Below are positions 34,331 through 45,179 of a DNA stretch of 64,000 bases, piece by piece. A program made the translations under genes and the position numbers. The DNA comes from Adenanthera pavonina (Eukaryota; Streptophyta; Magnoliopsida; Fabales; Fabaceae). Where the stretch lies: NCBI GenBank assembly GCA_026686845.1, contig JAIVEN010000007.1:32299001-32363000 (forward strand). Reading direction: 5' to 3'. The stretch's first letter is position 1. The number at the start of each line of letters is the position of its first letter. The notes beneath the pieces were generated by a model. The model saw only the letters and a program-made list of their open reading frames with translations. It was not told the DNA's origin and did not search any database.

Positions 34331-35543
34331 TTTAAAAATGAAGGAATAAAAAAAATGTAAATATATATTTGAGTTTTAAAACAATTTTCTATTTTTAATT
34401 TTTAGAATAATTGATAGAAATTCGTAATCAATCAATTTTTTATTCTTTTATTTCCAAAAACCAAAAAAATGTTTATTAGAATAATAATAAAAAAAACCAT
34501 ATACATCCAGGTTGTAATTACCACAAACAAACTCTATCTTATCTTTAATATGAGATTTTTTTAACAGAATTATAACACCTTACTCCCAAACACCTGCTGA
34601 CTTGACTAAAAACTTCAATATTCAACCACACACAACCTAAAATATCTCAAATACAGCTTCCCAAAACCTCATAATAGCAGAAAAATGCCAAATAATACTT
34701 GAAACTGGGCTGGGGCCGCGGCTTCTAAAGTAGCGCTGCGGCTTTGACCCCTTCCAAGACACCCATGCTCACTGTCTCTACTGGTACCGCGGTGCCTCTC
34801 TGCTGATTTTCTATAGCAGCAAATTTCAACTCTGGGATGAATTTCCGATGCGTATAACTTTATGCTCTGATTTCCAATTGACCAAATTCCAACTCCTACC
34901 AGTTAATTTAGCCTCAATCTATCCATAAACATCATTTTCACCTCAATCCAACTTCGTATGGAGATTCTAAACACTTAACACCTTTTTGGCCACTTTTTGA
35001 CCAAAACTCACAACTCCCATTTACCACCAAAGGCAACCTGACCATTTTGGACCATTCACATCGGCTATAAACCACTTAACTAACTTGTTAAAAAAGGTTT
35101 CATTCCAAAGGAATCACTCCTTTGAGATTTGAACCCCTTGAACCTCAATTGATAAAATGGGCTACAGGCCTTAAAACACACTGACAAGGCCCAATTCTAC
35201 CTTTGGACTCCTAAACACTATCACACTGACTCCTCAACACCCCAAACCACATACACCACCATCCATCATACACATATCATACAATGTAATTCCACATCCA
35301 TAACATACCATTAACAACAACTTTATTACAATAATATCAATGTCACCACTTAATTACAAACCATTTATCCTACTTGGCACAAGATACATATCCAAAAATA
35401 CACTACATAGACCTAGTATTCCCACGTTCGATGCTACTCCCTTATCTTCTCAGGACTAGTGCTAGAACTGTCACATGAAATGTTAGTTCATAGGAAAGGG
35501 GTGTGAGACAATGTCTCAGTAACCGGAGACAACCACACACACA

Positions 35544-35955
35544 TTTGACATCCGGGCGCTGATAAGGGCGAGGAGTGATCGCTGGTGCAAGAAAAGGGAG
35601 TGAGATAAAGTGATGAGGTACGAACAAGGAGTGGCTCCTGGCAGGCTTCTAAGCAGGAGGGGCATATGAATGAATCGAATATATACTGGAATGAGAGGGA
35701 TCTAGAGACTGTATAGGTATGGGACTATACGGTTAAAGGATGGCTTAAAGGAATTGATAGATACTACCTATACCAACAAGGTGCACCTACCTTTTCGGTT
35801 AAGAACTCCTCAATTAAACATGCTTGACCTAGAACAATTCTGGGATGGGTGACCTCCTGGGAAGGAGTTATGTGAGTGAGGACAAAGCACACCAAAAAGG
35901 CTTGTGTTAATTTGTGGGGATAGTCATCAATCCCAAAGAAGCAGCCAGACGTTAC

Positions 35956-35956
<1 letters not shown>
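35544..35956 (+). mobile_element. Cassandra-type TRIM solo LTR with 5S rRNA-derived segment
   Basis: 413 bp from TTTGACATCCGGGC (typical start TGTGACATCC) to CAGACGTTACA. It contains GATCGCTGG near 35578 and then, at about 35755-35880, a 5S rRNA-like stretch with AAGAACTCCTCAATTAAACA followed by TGGGATGGGTGACCTCCTGG and GAAGGAG. Cassandra is the plant TRIM family that carries 5S rRNA sequence in its LTRs. Flanking ACACA on both sides fits a target duplication, although the target is an AC microsatellite. There is a single LTR and no internal domain. Confidence 0.8.
35755..35880 (+). other. 5S rRNA-derived sequence inside the Cassandra LTR
   Basis: Most similar to the 3' half of plant 5S rRNA, including the box C region GGATGGGTGACCTCCTGGGA (35845-35864), with weaker similarity at the 5' half (TATACCAACAAGGTGCACC). 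Many substitutions relative to a functional 5S gene, no 5S spacer around it and its place inside an LTR show it is not an rRNA gene. In Cassandra this segment provides Pol III promoter-like boxes. Confidence 0.75.

Positions 35957-36018
<62 letters not shown>
35957..36018. repeat. (AC)n(AT)n compound microsatellite
   Basis: About 42 bp of AC followed by about 20 bp of AT directly after the Cassandra LTR. Sister LTR copies have short GT or CA runs at the same place (for example 7836-7851 and 39890-39903), so the Cassandra inserted in a pre-existing repeat. Confidence 0.9.
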
Positions 36019-37482
36019 CTCATACAACTCATAAATATAATGTGAAATGAAATGCATGTCTCCCTCGCACACAGCTAGAACCATAGGCTGTTGTTATAAT
36101 AGGACATTTCGTATAGGTCATTCCCTTCCAACAGTCGATGAAGACTGATTCTGGGACATCACCAAGCTTACCTCCCATTAGTGCACCCAGTCAAAGGTAA
36201 CACTACTGTTTGGACTGTGACTCTCCTTCCCCTTTCCTACAATGAATTGACAATGATTTAAGAAAGGTACAGTCCACTGCATGCCTTTCCCTCTTGGCCA
36301 TAGGAGGCAATTTAGTTGCAGGGATCCCATCTTTATCCTCCCTAATCATATATTATCATAATCATATTATATCATATATCATATCATCATCACCACCCAA
36401 TCTACCATATATCACAATCTCACAATGCTATGGGATGATACTAATGTATCATCATCATCATCATGATCTCAATGTCATGCTATGCATCATGCCATATCAC
36501 ATCATCATCATATATGTAATCATTATCATAATCATCCTCTAACTGTGTGCATACCATGATATATAGAAAACCGTACACACAAACACATTTATATCGTGGT
36601 ATGAAAAAAACATGCATATATACACAAATATACATAATATCATACAATACAAACAATACAATATAAACACCCGGTTACATCAAGTTGTCAATACTACATA
36701 CACACGTTTCTACAAGCTTTCTCGAATGTCAATCCCACGACTTGACTTCTCCAATTAGCCAACAACCTTAACAATATCATAATACCTCAATGAACATAAT
36801 ATACAACTTGATCAAAAACCATAATTCAACTACTTTTGGCCTAACCCAAGGTTCCAACACCGCATTCCTGCATCATCAAGCTCCTAGGAACCATTCAAAC
36901 ACTACTCAACCACAAACACTTCTCATTCCCAAGGGCCCCAACCGAAAATAACCTAGGGTTAAGCTTAAATCATACATAAACCCTTCAAAACTCACACCCA
37001 AGCAATAAGAACACAAAATCACACTCCATTAACCCCATTTGATTCATTCCAATAAGTGGATTTCGACCCAAATTGAAAATCCTAACATATAACCAAAAAT
37101 CTTGAGTTTAAACCGAAGAAAATGGAGAAGGAGGAGTAGGGATCACTTACCAGCGTGAATCCAAGCTCTTGAGGTCCGAAAATCACTTCCCAAGGCCGGA
37201 TCTCCAAACCTTAGTAGAGCTTCCTCGGTTTCTCCTCCATTTCTTTCTTTTCTTTTCCTATGAAATGATTCTGATTTGAATTGAAAACTCGACTTCCGCC
37301 GAGGCTCCAGGGTAGCCTGCTGCGGTGCCACCACGTTCAGCTGAAAACACGCCATTGGAAGTGGCTCTTACCGCGGCAGCCCTGCTTCACGTTGCAGCAT
37401 GGAGCTTTTTTCTTCTCCACTTGAACCTTCCTTCATCCTATTTGCTCTGGTTCTGTACACAAAGCCAATGAGGATTGTTACA

Positions 37483-38072
37483 CGAATCACACAGATTAAG
37501 GATAAGAGTTAAAGTTGGTTAGTTATCTTGATTTCTGAAAAAATAATAACATTTTTTCAAAACTACTCTTATTTAATATTTTTCTATCTCTTTTTGGAAT
37601 ACATTAAATATAAGAATTTTATTTGAAATACATAATAAATACTACATTATATATTGTAAAGGGTCTTATATCTAGCACTAAGATAAAAAGTCTTATATTT
37701 AGGACTAGATGGAATATTGTTTATTATCTTCTGAATTGGAGTTACACAAAAGTCATTTTATATGAAATTGATGTTGATTTAAAATGAGTTTTGTTAATCA
37801 TTATTTCTCTTTGGAAATAATTTTCCTATTTTGAGAGTTGTAAAATCTACATATTTATTTTTAAGAACTATTGTAAAATTAAATTTTATAGAGTACCCAC
37901 TTAGATCACTGCTTAAAATAGAAAGAGTAGGTAAGAAATTTCTATTCATATTTTTGGAAAGATTTCTATTCATTCTAAAATTTGATTATAAGTCTCACAC
38001 TCAGCATGTTGTGGAGGAAATTCGCTAAGTCTGATAGAGTCTATTTTGCAGTGCAGCTTTAACTGGAATCCA
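37483..38072. other. MITE right half, then AT-rich sequence and LINE-like remnant
   Basis: 37483-37715 is the right half of the Stowaway-like MITE cut by the LTR. From about 37940 to 38072 the sequence (TTCTATTCATATTTTTGGAA onward) repeats at 38781-38914. Its end, read with 41426 onward, gives FNW...RSEE..ATDWL, compatible with a decayed LINE RNase H region. No functional gene. Confidence 0.5.
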
Positions 38073-38395
38073 TGTAACACCTTACTCCCAAACATCTCCT
38101 GACTTAACCAAAAACTTCAAAAACTTACCAAACACAGCCCAATCATCTTAAATTTACCTTCCAAAACATCAAAGCAGAGGAAAACACCACAAAACACATC
38201 GAGAAACACCAGAACAGCTGGAACAATGTGTAGGGCTATGGCCACTACAATACTACCGTAGCTCTGGTGTTCTCTTACTCATTGGCGCTGCGGCCTGGCT
38301 TCCTAGAGTTGTGACTCCCCCTTGTTGATGGAAAATCAATAAAATTCAACTTCTGGGATAAATTTCTGATGTGCATAACTTTATGCTCTGACCTA
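38073..38395 (-). mobile_element. Del/Tekay-like LTR fragment (terminal 320 bp)
   Basis: Begins TGTAACACCTTACTCCCAAA after ATCCA and runs through CATAACTTTATGCTCTGACC, matching the first part of the full minus-strand copy at 38915. It breaks off at about 38395, where CACTA-like sequence begins. The ATCCA in front is the same target site as in the full copy, so this is a duplicate of that insertion junction, not an independent insertion. Confidence 0.7.
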
Positions 38396-38780
38396 CGCAT
38401 AGGGCACTAAATGAGAAAGGATGGGAGGAAGACTGCGAAAACCCAAATATAATAAAAATTAAAAAAATGTTTTTAATTATTCTTATGTCTATTTTTGATA
38501 CAATAGATGAAAAGGCTTACACTATTACGGATGTTGAATAAAAAACAGCCGTAAATGTAAAATATTTTTAAAAAATAAAATAATAATTTTTTATATTACA
38601 TCTGGTTTTCCTAAAACAGACATAAAAAAATCTCGCAAGTCATATCTTAAATCTAGTTTTTAAAGAACAGACATAAAAATATAAATATATTTACAAAAAT
38701 GCCACCAACTTATTTTTTATGTCTGTTTTCTAAACAATAGACATAACTAATAAAGATAAAAAGACTATTTTGTAGTAGTG
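38396..38780. mobile_element. CACTA element tail fragment
   Basis: 385 bp ending TTTTGTAGTAGTG (38768-38780), the inverted form of a CACTACTACAAAA CACTA terminus. It has repeated subterminal motifs of the form ACAGACATAA / TATGTCTGTT at about 38617-38630, 38665-38675, 38720-38730 and 38745-38755. The other terminus is not recognisable, so it is partial or a deleted non-autonomous copy. It is a different subfamily from the large CACTA element at 42454-57306. Confidence 0.6.
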
Positions 38781-38914
38781 TTTCTATTCATATTTTGGGA
38801 AAGATTTCTATTCAATCTAAAATTTGATTATAAGTCTCACACTCAGTATGTTTTGGAGGAAATTCTCTAAGTCTGACTAAGTCTATTTTGCAGTGTAGCT
38901 TTAATTGGGATCTA

Positions 38915-41420
38915 TGTAACACCTTACTCTCAAACATTTCTTAACTTGACCAAAAACTTTAAAAACCAACAAAATACAGCCCAAACATCTTAAATTTACT
39001 TTCCAAAACATCAAAGCAGCGGAAAACACCATAAAACACCTCGAGAAACACTAGAACAGCTGTAACAGTATGCAAGGCCACGACTGATACAATACTACAG
39101 CAACTCTAGTGTTCTTTGACTCATTGGCGCCGTGGTCGGGCGTCCTGGTGCCGCGGCGCCCACTTGCTGATGTAAAATCAGCAAAGTTCAACTTTTAGGG
39201 TGAACTTCTGATGGTCATAACTTTATGCTTTGACCTCTGTTTGACTTGATTCCAACTCCTACAAGTCAATCTTGTTCTAATCTATCCATAGACACCAATT
39301 TTGCTTCAATCCATCTTTGTATGGAGATTTTGGATGCTTAACATTATTTTGGCTACTTGACCAAAACTCACAACTTACAACTCCCATTTGCCACCAAAGG
39401 CAACTTGATCATCCGAGACCATTCACACAGTTTCTAATTCATTTAACCAACTAGTTCAAAGATGTTTCATCTCAAAGGAACCCTTCCTCTGAGATTTGAC
39501 CCCCTTGAACCCCAATTGACAAAGTGGACTATAGGCCCTAAAACACACCAACAAGGCCCAATTCCGCCTTTGGGCTCACAAATGCTACCATATTGACTCC
39601 TTAACACCCCAAACCATACATGCATCACAAAACATCATACTTATCACATCTAACACCATTCCACATCAATATCATTACAATCATTCCAATTTTCATGTCA
39701 ATTACAAACACTATCCTACTTAGCACAACATACATAGACATTACACACATAGATAACAAGGACTTGATATTCCCATGTCCGATACCTACTCCCTTGTCTT
39801 CTCGGAACTAGTGTCAGAACCTTCACCTGAAATGTTAACTCATGGGAAAAGGGTGTGGGACAAAGTTTTAGTAACTAGGGACAACCACACACACACACAC
39901 ACATACATAACCCATACAATCTCATGAATGCAATATGAAATGGAATGCATGTCTCCCTCCACACAACTAGAACCACGAGCTGTCGTTATAACAGGACATT
40001 TCATATAGATGATTTCCTTCCAACAATCAGTGAAGACTGATTCTGGGACATCAACAAGCTCACCTCCCATTAGTGCATCCAGCCAACGGTAACACTAATG
40101 TGCGGATCATGGTTCTCCTTCCCCTTTCCCACCATGAATTGATAAAGATTTAAGGAAGGTACAATCCATTGCACGCCTTTCCCTCCTGGCTATAGGAGGC
40201 GATTAAGTTGCAGGGATCCCATCCTTACCCTCCTTGATCATATATCATATCATATCATCTTCACCACCTGATCGCCATATACCTCGCAATGTCATGTGGT
40301 GATGCTCACATCATATCATCATATAATCATCATCATCATGTTTCACAATGTCATGCATGCATCATGTAATGTCACGTCATCATTATCATCTCTAATCATC
40401 GTCATAATCATCATACACTATGTGTCTTTCGGTGTGCATACGACGATATATAAACAAACCATACACACACATTTCAATATCATGGTATGAACGGAAATAT
40501 GCATATATACACATATATATCAACATATAATATATATAAAACAAACAATACAAACACCTGGTTGCCTCAGATTGTCATTACCTCACACGTGGACTTTACA
40601 AGCTTTCTTAAATGCCAATCCCATGATTTCACTTCTTCAAGTAACCAACCAACCTTTATAATACCATAAAACCTCAATTAACATTTAATCCAAATATCCA
40701 AATTCCATTATTCAACGATTTAGGCCTAACCCCAGGTTCCAACATCATCTCCATACACCATTGAACTCCTAAAGACCGTTCAAACTCTACTCAACCATAT
40801 ATACTTCGGATTCCCAAATGCCTCAACTGAAAATAACCAAGGGTTAAACTTAAATCATGCATACTCCTTCTAAAACTCACACCCGAGCATCACAAACACT
40901 AAATCATACTCCATTAATCACATTTCATCCATTTTAGTATGTGCATTTTGGCCAAAATCGAAATCCCAACATATACCTGAAAAATCCCAACTTAAAACTG
41001 AAGAGAATGGAGATAGAGGAGTAGGGATCACTTATCAACAATTTAGTAAGCTTCTCGCATCCAAAAATGATCTCCCTTGGCTAGATTTCTCAGCCCTATC
41101 TCCGTTTCTTGTTTCTTCCTCTGTTTCTCTCTCGATCTTTCCTTCTCGGTTCGACTGAAATGTTTCTAATTTAAATAGTTCTGAGGTGTGACGCTGTGGC
41201 GGGGGGTTAGTTCACCGTGACGCGAGTGCCCTTGGCCAGAAAATATTTCAAAATTCAGAGCTTGCTCGCCGTGGTGGCCCTGCTCCTTGCCGCAACGTGG
41301 AGCTCTTTCTCCCTCCCCTTAAACCTTTCCTTTGTCTTGACTTTCCAGTTCTGCACACAATGTCAATCATACTTGGTTAGCTAGGGACCAAGTTGGGATA
41401 ATATAATAAGGGTCGTTACA
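38915..41420 (-). mobile_element. Complete Del/Tekay-like solo LTR, minus strand
   Basis: 2506 bp from TGTAACACCTTACTCTCAAA to GGTCGTTACA in reverse orientation. Target duplication ATCTA (38910-38914) and ATCCA (41421-41425). It contains the family's inverted-repeat block (40436-40487), CAT/ATC-rich simple sequence and the splice-like motif (reverse complement of GGTAAGTGATCC at about 41025). It lies in the LINE remnant whose 3' end follows at 41426. Small frames at 39620-39811, 39840-40070, 40296-40490 and 40487-40669 are simple-sequence artefacts. Confidence 0.8.
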
Positions 41421-41425
41421 ATCCA

Positions 41426-41755
41426 AGATCAGAGGAAAAAGGCAACTGACTGGCTTATTAAATCTATTAACAAGAGGATATGTCTTGTCATTTAGGATTT
41501 GGATGCCCTATCTCTCTTTCTTTCTTTATTGCATTCAGATTTGCTTATCTTGACTGATGTTGTTTGATGTACTTGGACTCCCTTTATTCTCTATCAATGC
41601 ATTTCAGTTGGTTCGGCCCAAAAAAAAAAGAAAGAAAAAGAAAGGATATGACAATTTTGAAAGCAGTTTCTATTTCTTGCCACATTTTATTTTATTTAAT
41701 GTGTTAATATAAAATAAAATGATCCTGGCTGAAAAAAAAATAGAATAAAATAAAA
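41426..41755 (+). mobile_element. LINE 3' end with poly(A) tail (copy 2) and duplicated flank
   Basis: Matches 9330-9640: RSEE.KATDWLIKSINK at the start, the same 3' untranslated block with TTTGATGTACTTGGACTCCC, an A-run at about 41620-41629, and the same sequence beyond the tail to TAAAATAAAAT. Sharing of post-tail sequence shows that a genomic segment including the LINE was duplicated, rather than two LINE insertions. At 41756 a copia LTR begins and the homology to the first segment stops. Confidence 0.6.
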
Positions 41756-42469
41756 TGATAGGTTTGCTAGCTTCCCGAAAGAGGGGTGAATTGAGAAGTT
41801 CAAACTTTTTCTACAAAATTGTGGTAGAATAATGATGGTAGAGGTTTATAGAAAATATAAAGCAATTGCAAGATAAAAGAGGGAAGGACACAGAGATTTA
41901 TTCTGGTTCGGTCTATTCTACTTGACCTATGTCCAGTCCTTAAACCACCACTTAAGATTTTTTACTATCTTGCAAGAATTCAGTGGGTTCCTTGCAATGC
42001 CACAATACAGCCTTATACTCTATTCTAAGAGCACTTAAATATTTACTCTTCACTCTTACAAAGTGTTTCCCGAATCCTTTGTGAAAATCCCTCACAAGAA
42101 AATTCTTCTTCCAAGTGAAGAGAAGATTTTATACAGAATGAAAAACTCTCTAATATAGAGTAAATGTGACAGTTAAGGTGCAGTAAATGAAGTGTGAGTA
42201 AGTAAAAGGCTTTCACAAGAGATTTTAGCATACTTTCAATATTTACAACATAAATTCATTACCTATAACTTCAAATAAAATTATATTTATAGATTTGCGA
42301 TTAAACTAGTCGTTAGACACAAGATCTAGCTGTTAGAGATATTACCCAATTATTACTCTGCAAAACTAGTTGTTCACCAACAGCATTTAATGCATTTGAC
42401 ACACTGAAATTCGAATTTTGGATGTCAACAGATAAATTTTACAGAGACTATAACACTACAAGAAAACAT

Positions 42470-42870
42470 CAATTTTCTCACAGACAAAATATGTGAGAAA
42501 ACATGAAGAAATTCTGTGAGAAACAAAGTTCTCACAGAATTTCTCACGCCTAAGCCTTCATGTGAAATGTACCCATGGGAAGAAGAATATTCTCACTGAT
42601 GACAGCCGTGAGAATTGTTTCTCATAGATTTTCTCATGGAATACACCTGTGAGAAAAATTCTCATGGAAACCATACCATGAGAACTTCTCACGGATTTTG
42701 TTTCCATGAGAATTTCTCATGGAACATATTCCATGAGACATTCTCATAGGTAACCACTCTGTGAGAAATTCTCATGGATTAATTCTGTGAGAAATGCATG
42801 AGAAATGGGTATGCCTCCCTTTTCTCATGGATTTTCTCACTAAAAATTCCGTGAGAAACTTTCAAAGTTT
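42470..42870. repeat. CACTA left subterminal repeat array
   Basis: About 400 bp packed with TTCTCAC(A/G)G and its complement TGTGAGAA at intervals of 10-25 bp in both orientations, often as the palindrome GAGAAATTCTCA. In En/Spm-type elements such arrays bind the TNPA protein that brings the ends together. The matching array is at 56815-57300. Confidence 0.85.
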
Positions 42871-43098
42871 TACAAAAGTCAATTTTATTTCCTTGCATAT
42901 TGATCTACATTCAAATTTTACAACACACACCATGAACATTAAACATTTCAGCATCCAATGCATGTTAAAAATAATAATTCTTCATTATCATCAAAATGAA
43001 AATTTACAACTAACCAAAATCAATAGTTTCAATTACTTTAGCATCTAACATGCTATACAACAATTCATTAAAAGTATCATAGTTGTTTAATAACTATA

Positions 43099-44215
43099 CT
43101 ACTCTTCATCATCCCCATCTATATCTCCATCATCGCTTCCATCATCATCTCCCTCACTATTTCCATCATCATCATCATCATCATGTGAAAGTTGAGAAGG
43201 ACCAACTTGGTTGATACCTCCTAAGTCTATCCGTGCCATAATTTTCTTCATGAAGTCCTCAGTTATTTTGAATTTTTCTTCCCAGATTTGTTCTCTTACT
43301 TTGTGTTCCTCATTCAATTTGTTAACAACTACATCCATGTTCTCTTTGTGTTCCCTATTCAATTTGTTAACCATTACAACCAAACTCTCCTCATAAACCT
43401 TTGCTTGTTCAGCGAGTTTGTCTTGCAACTTCTTTTCAAAAGATTCTCTAATTTGTGCAAGCTCACCAGAGTTATGGCTTGGTGTCCCATGAGAATTAAT
43501 AAGGCTGGCTTGTGATCTAAATCCATATGCACGCCCTTTCTTATTTTTTCCTCCAACAACTGTAAGCCATACAACATTGTCAAAAACATTTGAACCTTCA
43601 CCTTGACGTTCTTTCAACTACTCAAATTGATTCTACATAAACAATAAATAGAGTTGTGAGCCATGTATTCATAATATGAAAAAATAAGTTTGAGAGTTAT
43701 AAATAAAATCTTAACTTACGTAAGTGTCGGCAGCTTTTGGTCAGACCCAACCTCCTTTTTGCTCATTATGTTGTACCTTCTTAAATACTTCAGGCATCGT
43801 CACTTCTCGTCCTAACTCCACTTCCTGCATTATTAGGACAAAATTCATGTAACTTAAAATATTAAAAATTTAATAATATAGCAAATTCAAATAAGGCTCA
43901 CCATCTTTCTTTTGTATTTTGATAATGATGTTCTCCCACCCCTATGTAGATATGCATCACTACTAGCTGCCCTATTGGCTTTATTACGCTCTGATTTATC
44001 CTTGAACTCAGCAGTCTCCCATTGTAATCATAAGTCATCTTGGACCATTTTGGGCATCCATGTAGCTTTTGTTTTTCTGCATCGAATATCCCTCATGGTA
44101 GAACGTACTATTCCACTGCATTTTTTGTGCCGAAGCTTATATACCTACCCTTCCAAAGAAGGTTCCCATGCATATTTCAGCTACAATAGAAATAGCCAAA
44201 CACTAGGTAAATGAA
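43099..44215 (-). pseudogene. TNPA-like CACTA protein, C-terminal part (Transposase_24-like)
   Basis: Reading the minus strand, about 43829-43730 gives QEVELGREVTMPEVFKKVQH and NEQKGGWV, the hallmark stretch of plant Ptta/En/Spm-type second proteins (Transposase_24 family). 43617-43099 continues with SGELAQIRESFEKKLQDKLA, a predicted coiled coil of repeated NKLNxEHK units, and a C-terminal run of Asp/Glu-Gly repeats. The region upstream to 44215 contains degenerate coding with stops and probable introns. In the family this protein binds subterminal repeats. Spans are approximate, because exon borders cannot be fixed by eye and the status (intact or broken) is uncertain; I lean to decayed. Confidence 0.65.
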
Positions 44216-44472
44216 AAAATAACTATATTTTTATACTTTCAAATGATTAGAATATTAGCTTAGCTTAAATTGTTTATACCATACATCTTTAACATCTTAA
44301 GGGATACTAGTAAAATTAGGCCATGCATCATCAAAGATATTGCGCATGATGCTAGATAATATTGATATAGGCTCATCAGTAGGAAAAAACCTGTGAAAGA
44401 TATAATACCTAGCAAAATGAAAAGTAACACAATGATTTATGAATTAATAATTGAAATGAATATAGAATATTA

Positions 44473-45040
44473 TTACTCTTCAGTACCATTAGGCCGAATC
44501 ACTAATCGACTATCACTTAACCACAAACCAGCATCATATGTAATTTCACTTAAGGAAGAAAAGATATTTGCACCCATCTCATGTGGGGAAGATCTCTCTG
44601 AACCAGCAGTAGCAGAAATTCCTGGGCCAAACTGAATGGGTAGGGATGGTAGGGAACATGATGCAGACATGGATCCATTTGCTGTTGATGATGGTTGTGT
44701 TGGTGATGGCTGGATAGATGATGGTTGGGACAATGCTGGTGTAGCTGCTAGTAGTGAAGGGGGTGATGTTCTCATAACCTTGTTTTTGCCCTTCTTTTTC
44801 TTCTTATTATTGTTGGATCTTCCATCCATGTTTGGTTGAGAAGATGACATATGAAATTAAAAAAAAATTATGAACATGCATTTTCAAATAAGTTATGAAC
44901 ATGTTTGGTTAGGACAATGATGGTGTAGCTGTTAATGGTGAAGGGGGTGATGTTCTCATAACCTTGTTTTTATCCTTCCTCTTATTATTATTGTTGTTGG
45001 ATCTTCCATTCATGTTTGGTTAAGAAGATAACATCTGAAA
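44473..45040 (-). pseudogene. TNPA-like N-terminal exon, tandemly duplicated
   Basis: 44850-44473 encodes MSSSQPNMDGRSNNNKKKKK followed by a Ser/Pro/Thr/Gln-rich segment and SLSEITYDAGLWLSDSRL. The lysine run looks like a nuclear-localisation signal. About 140 bp covering its first codons (44725-44855) is repeated at about 44905-45040 with small changes. Low-complexity N-termini of this kind are usual for the second protein of plant CACTA elements. Whether it joins 44215-43099 by splicing is inferred from order and strand only. Confidence 0.5.
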
Positions 45041-45179
45041 TAAGAAAATATTATGAACATGCATATTCAATAAATAAAAAATAATTAATTTCATTATAAA
45101 CGTGCATATGCAAATAATTTGAATAAAAAGAAGTAAAAAATGGCTCCTCCTCAGTTTCAGATGATTCAGTATGCAATAG

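Larger units (their letters stand above)
34571..37482 (-). mobile_element. Del/Tekay-like LTR, minus strand, holding a Cassandra LTR
   Basis: About 2.9 kb from TATAACACCTTAC (expected TGTAACACC, first G mutated) to GGATTGTTACA, in reverse orientation. Target duplication AGAAT (34566-34570) and CGAAT (37483-37487), one mismatch. It sits inside a Stowaway-like MITE whose sister at 10631-10893 keeps an uninterrupted ACCGAATCAC at the homologous point. It carries the family hairpin (36552-36603) and the TGAGACAATGTCTCA palindrome near 35506-35520. Without the 413-bp Cassandra insert it is about 2.5 kb, the family norm. Minus-strand frames such as 35764-36084 come from the Cassandra/microsatellite junction and are not genes. 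Confidence 0.8.

Noticed and set aside
35755..35880. A 5S rRNA gene
   Set aside because: Only the 3' half is well matched, with many substitutions, and it lies within a Cassandra-type LTR with matching ends.
42794..43048. An 84-codon plus-strand frame near the CACTA left end
   Set aside because: It runs from the subterminal repeat array into non-coding sequence, is antisense to the TNPA-like gene, and shows no family feature.
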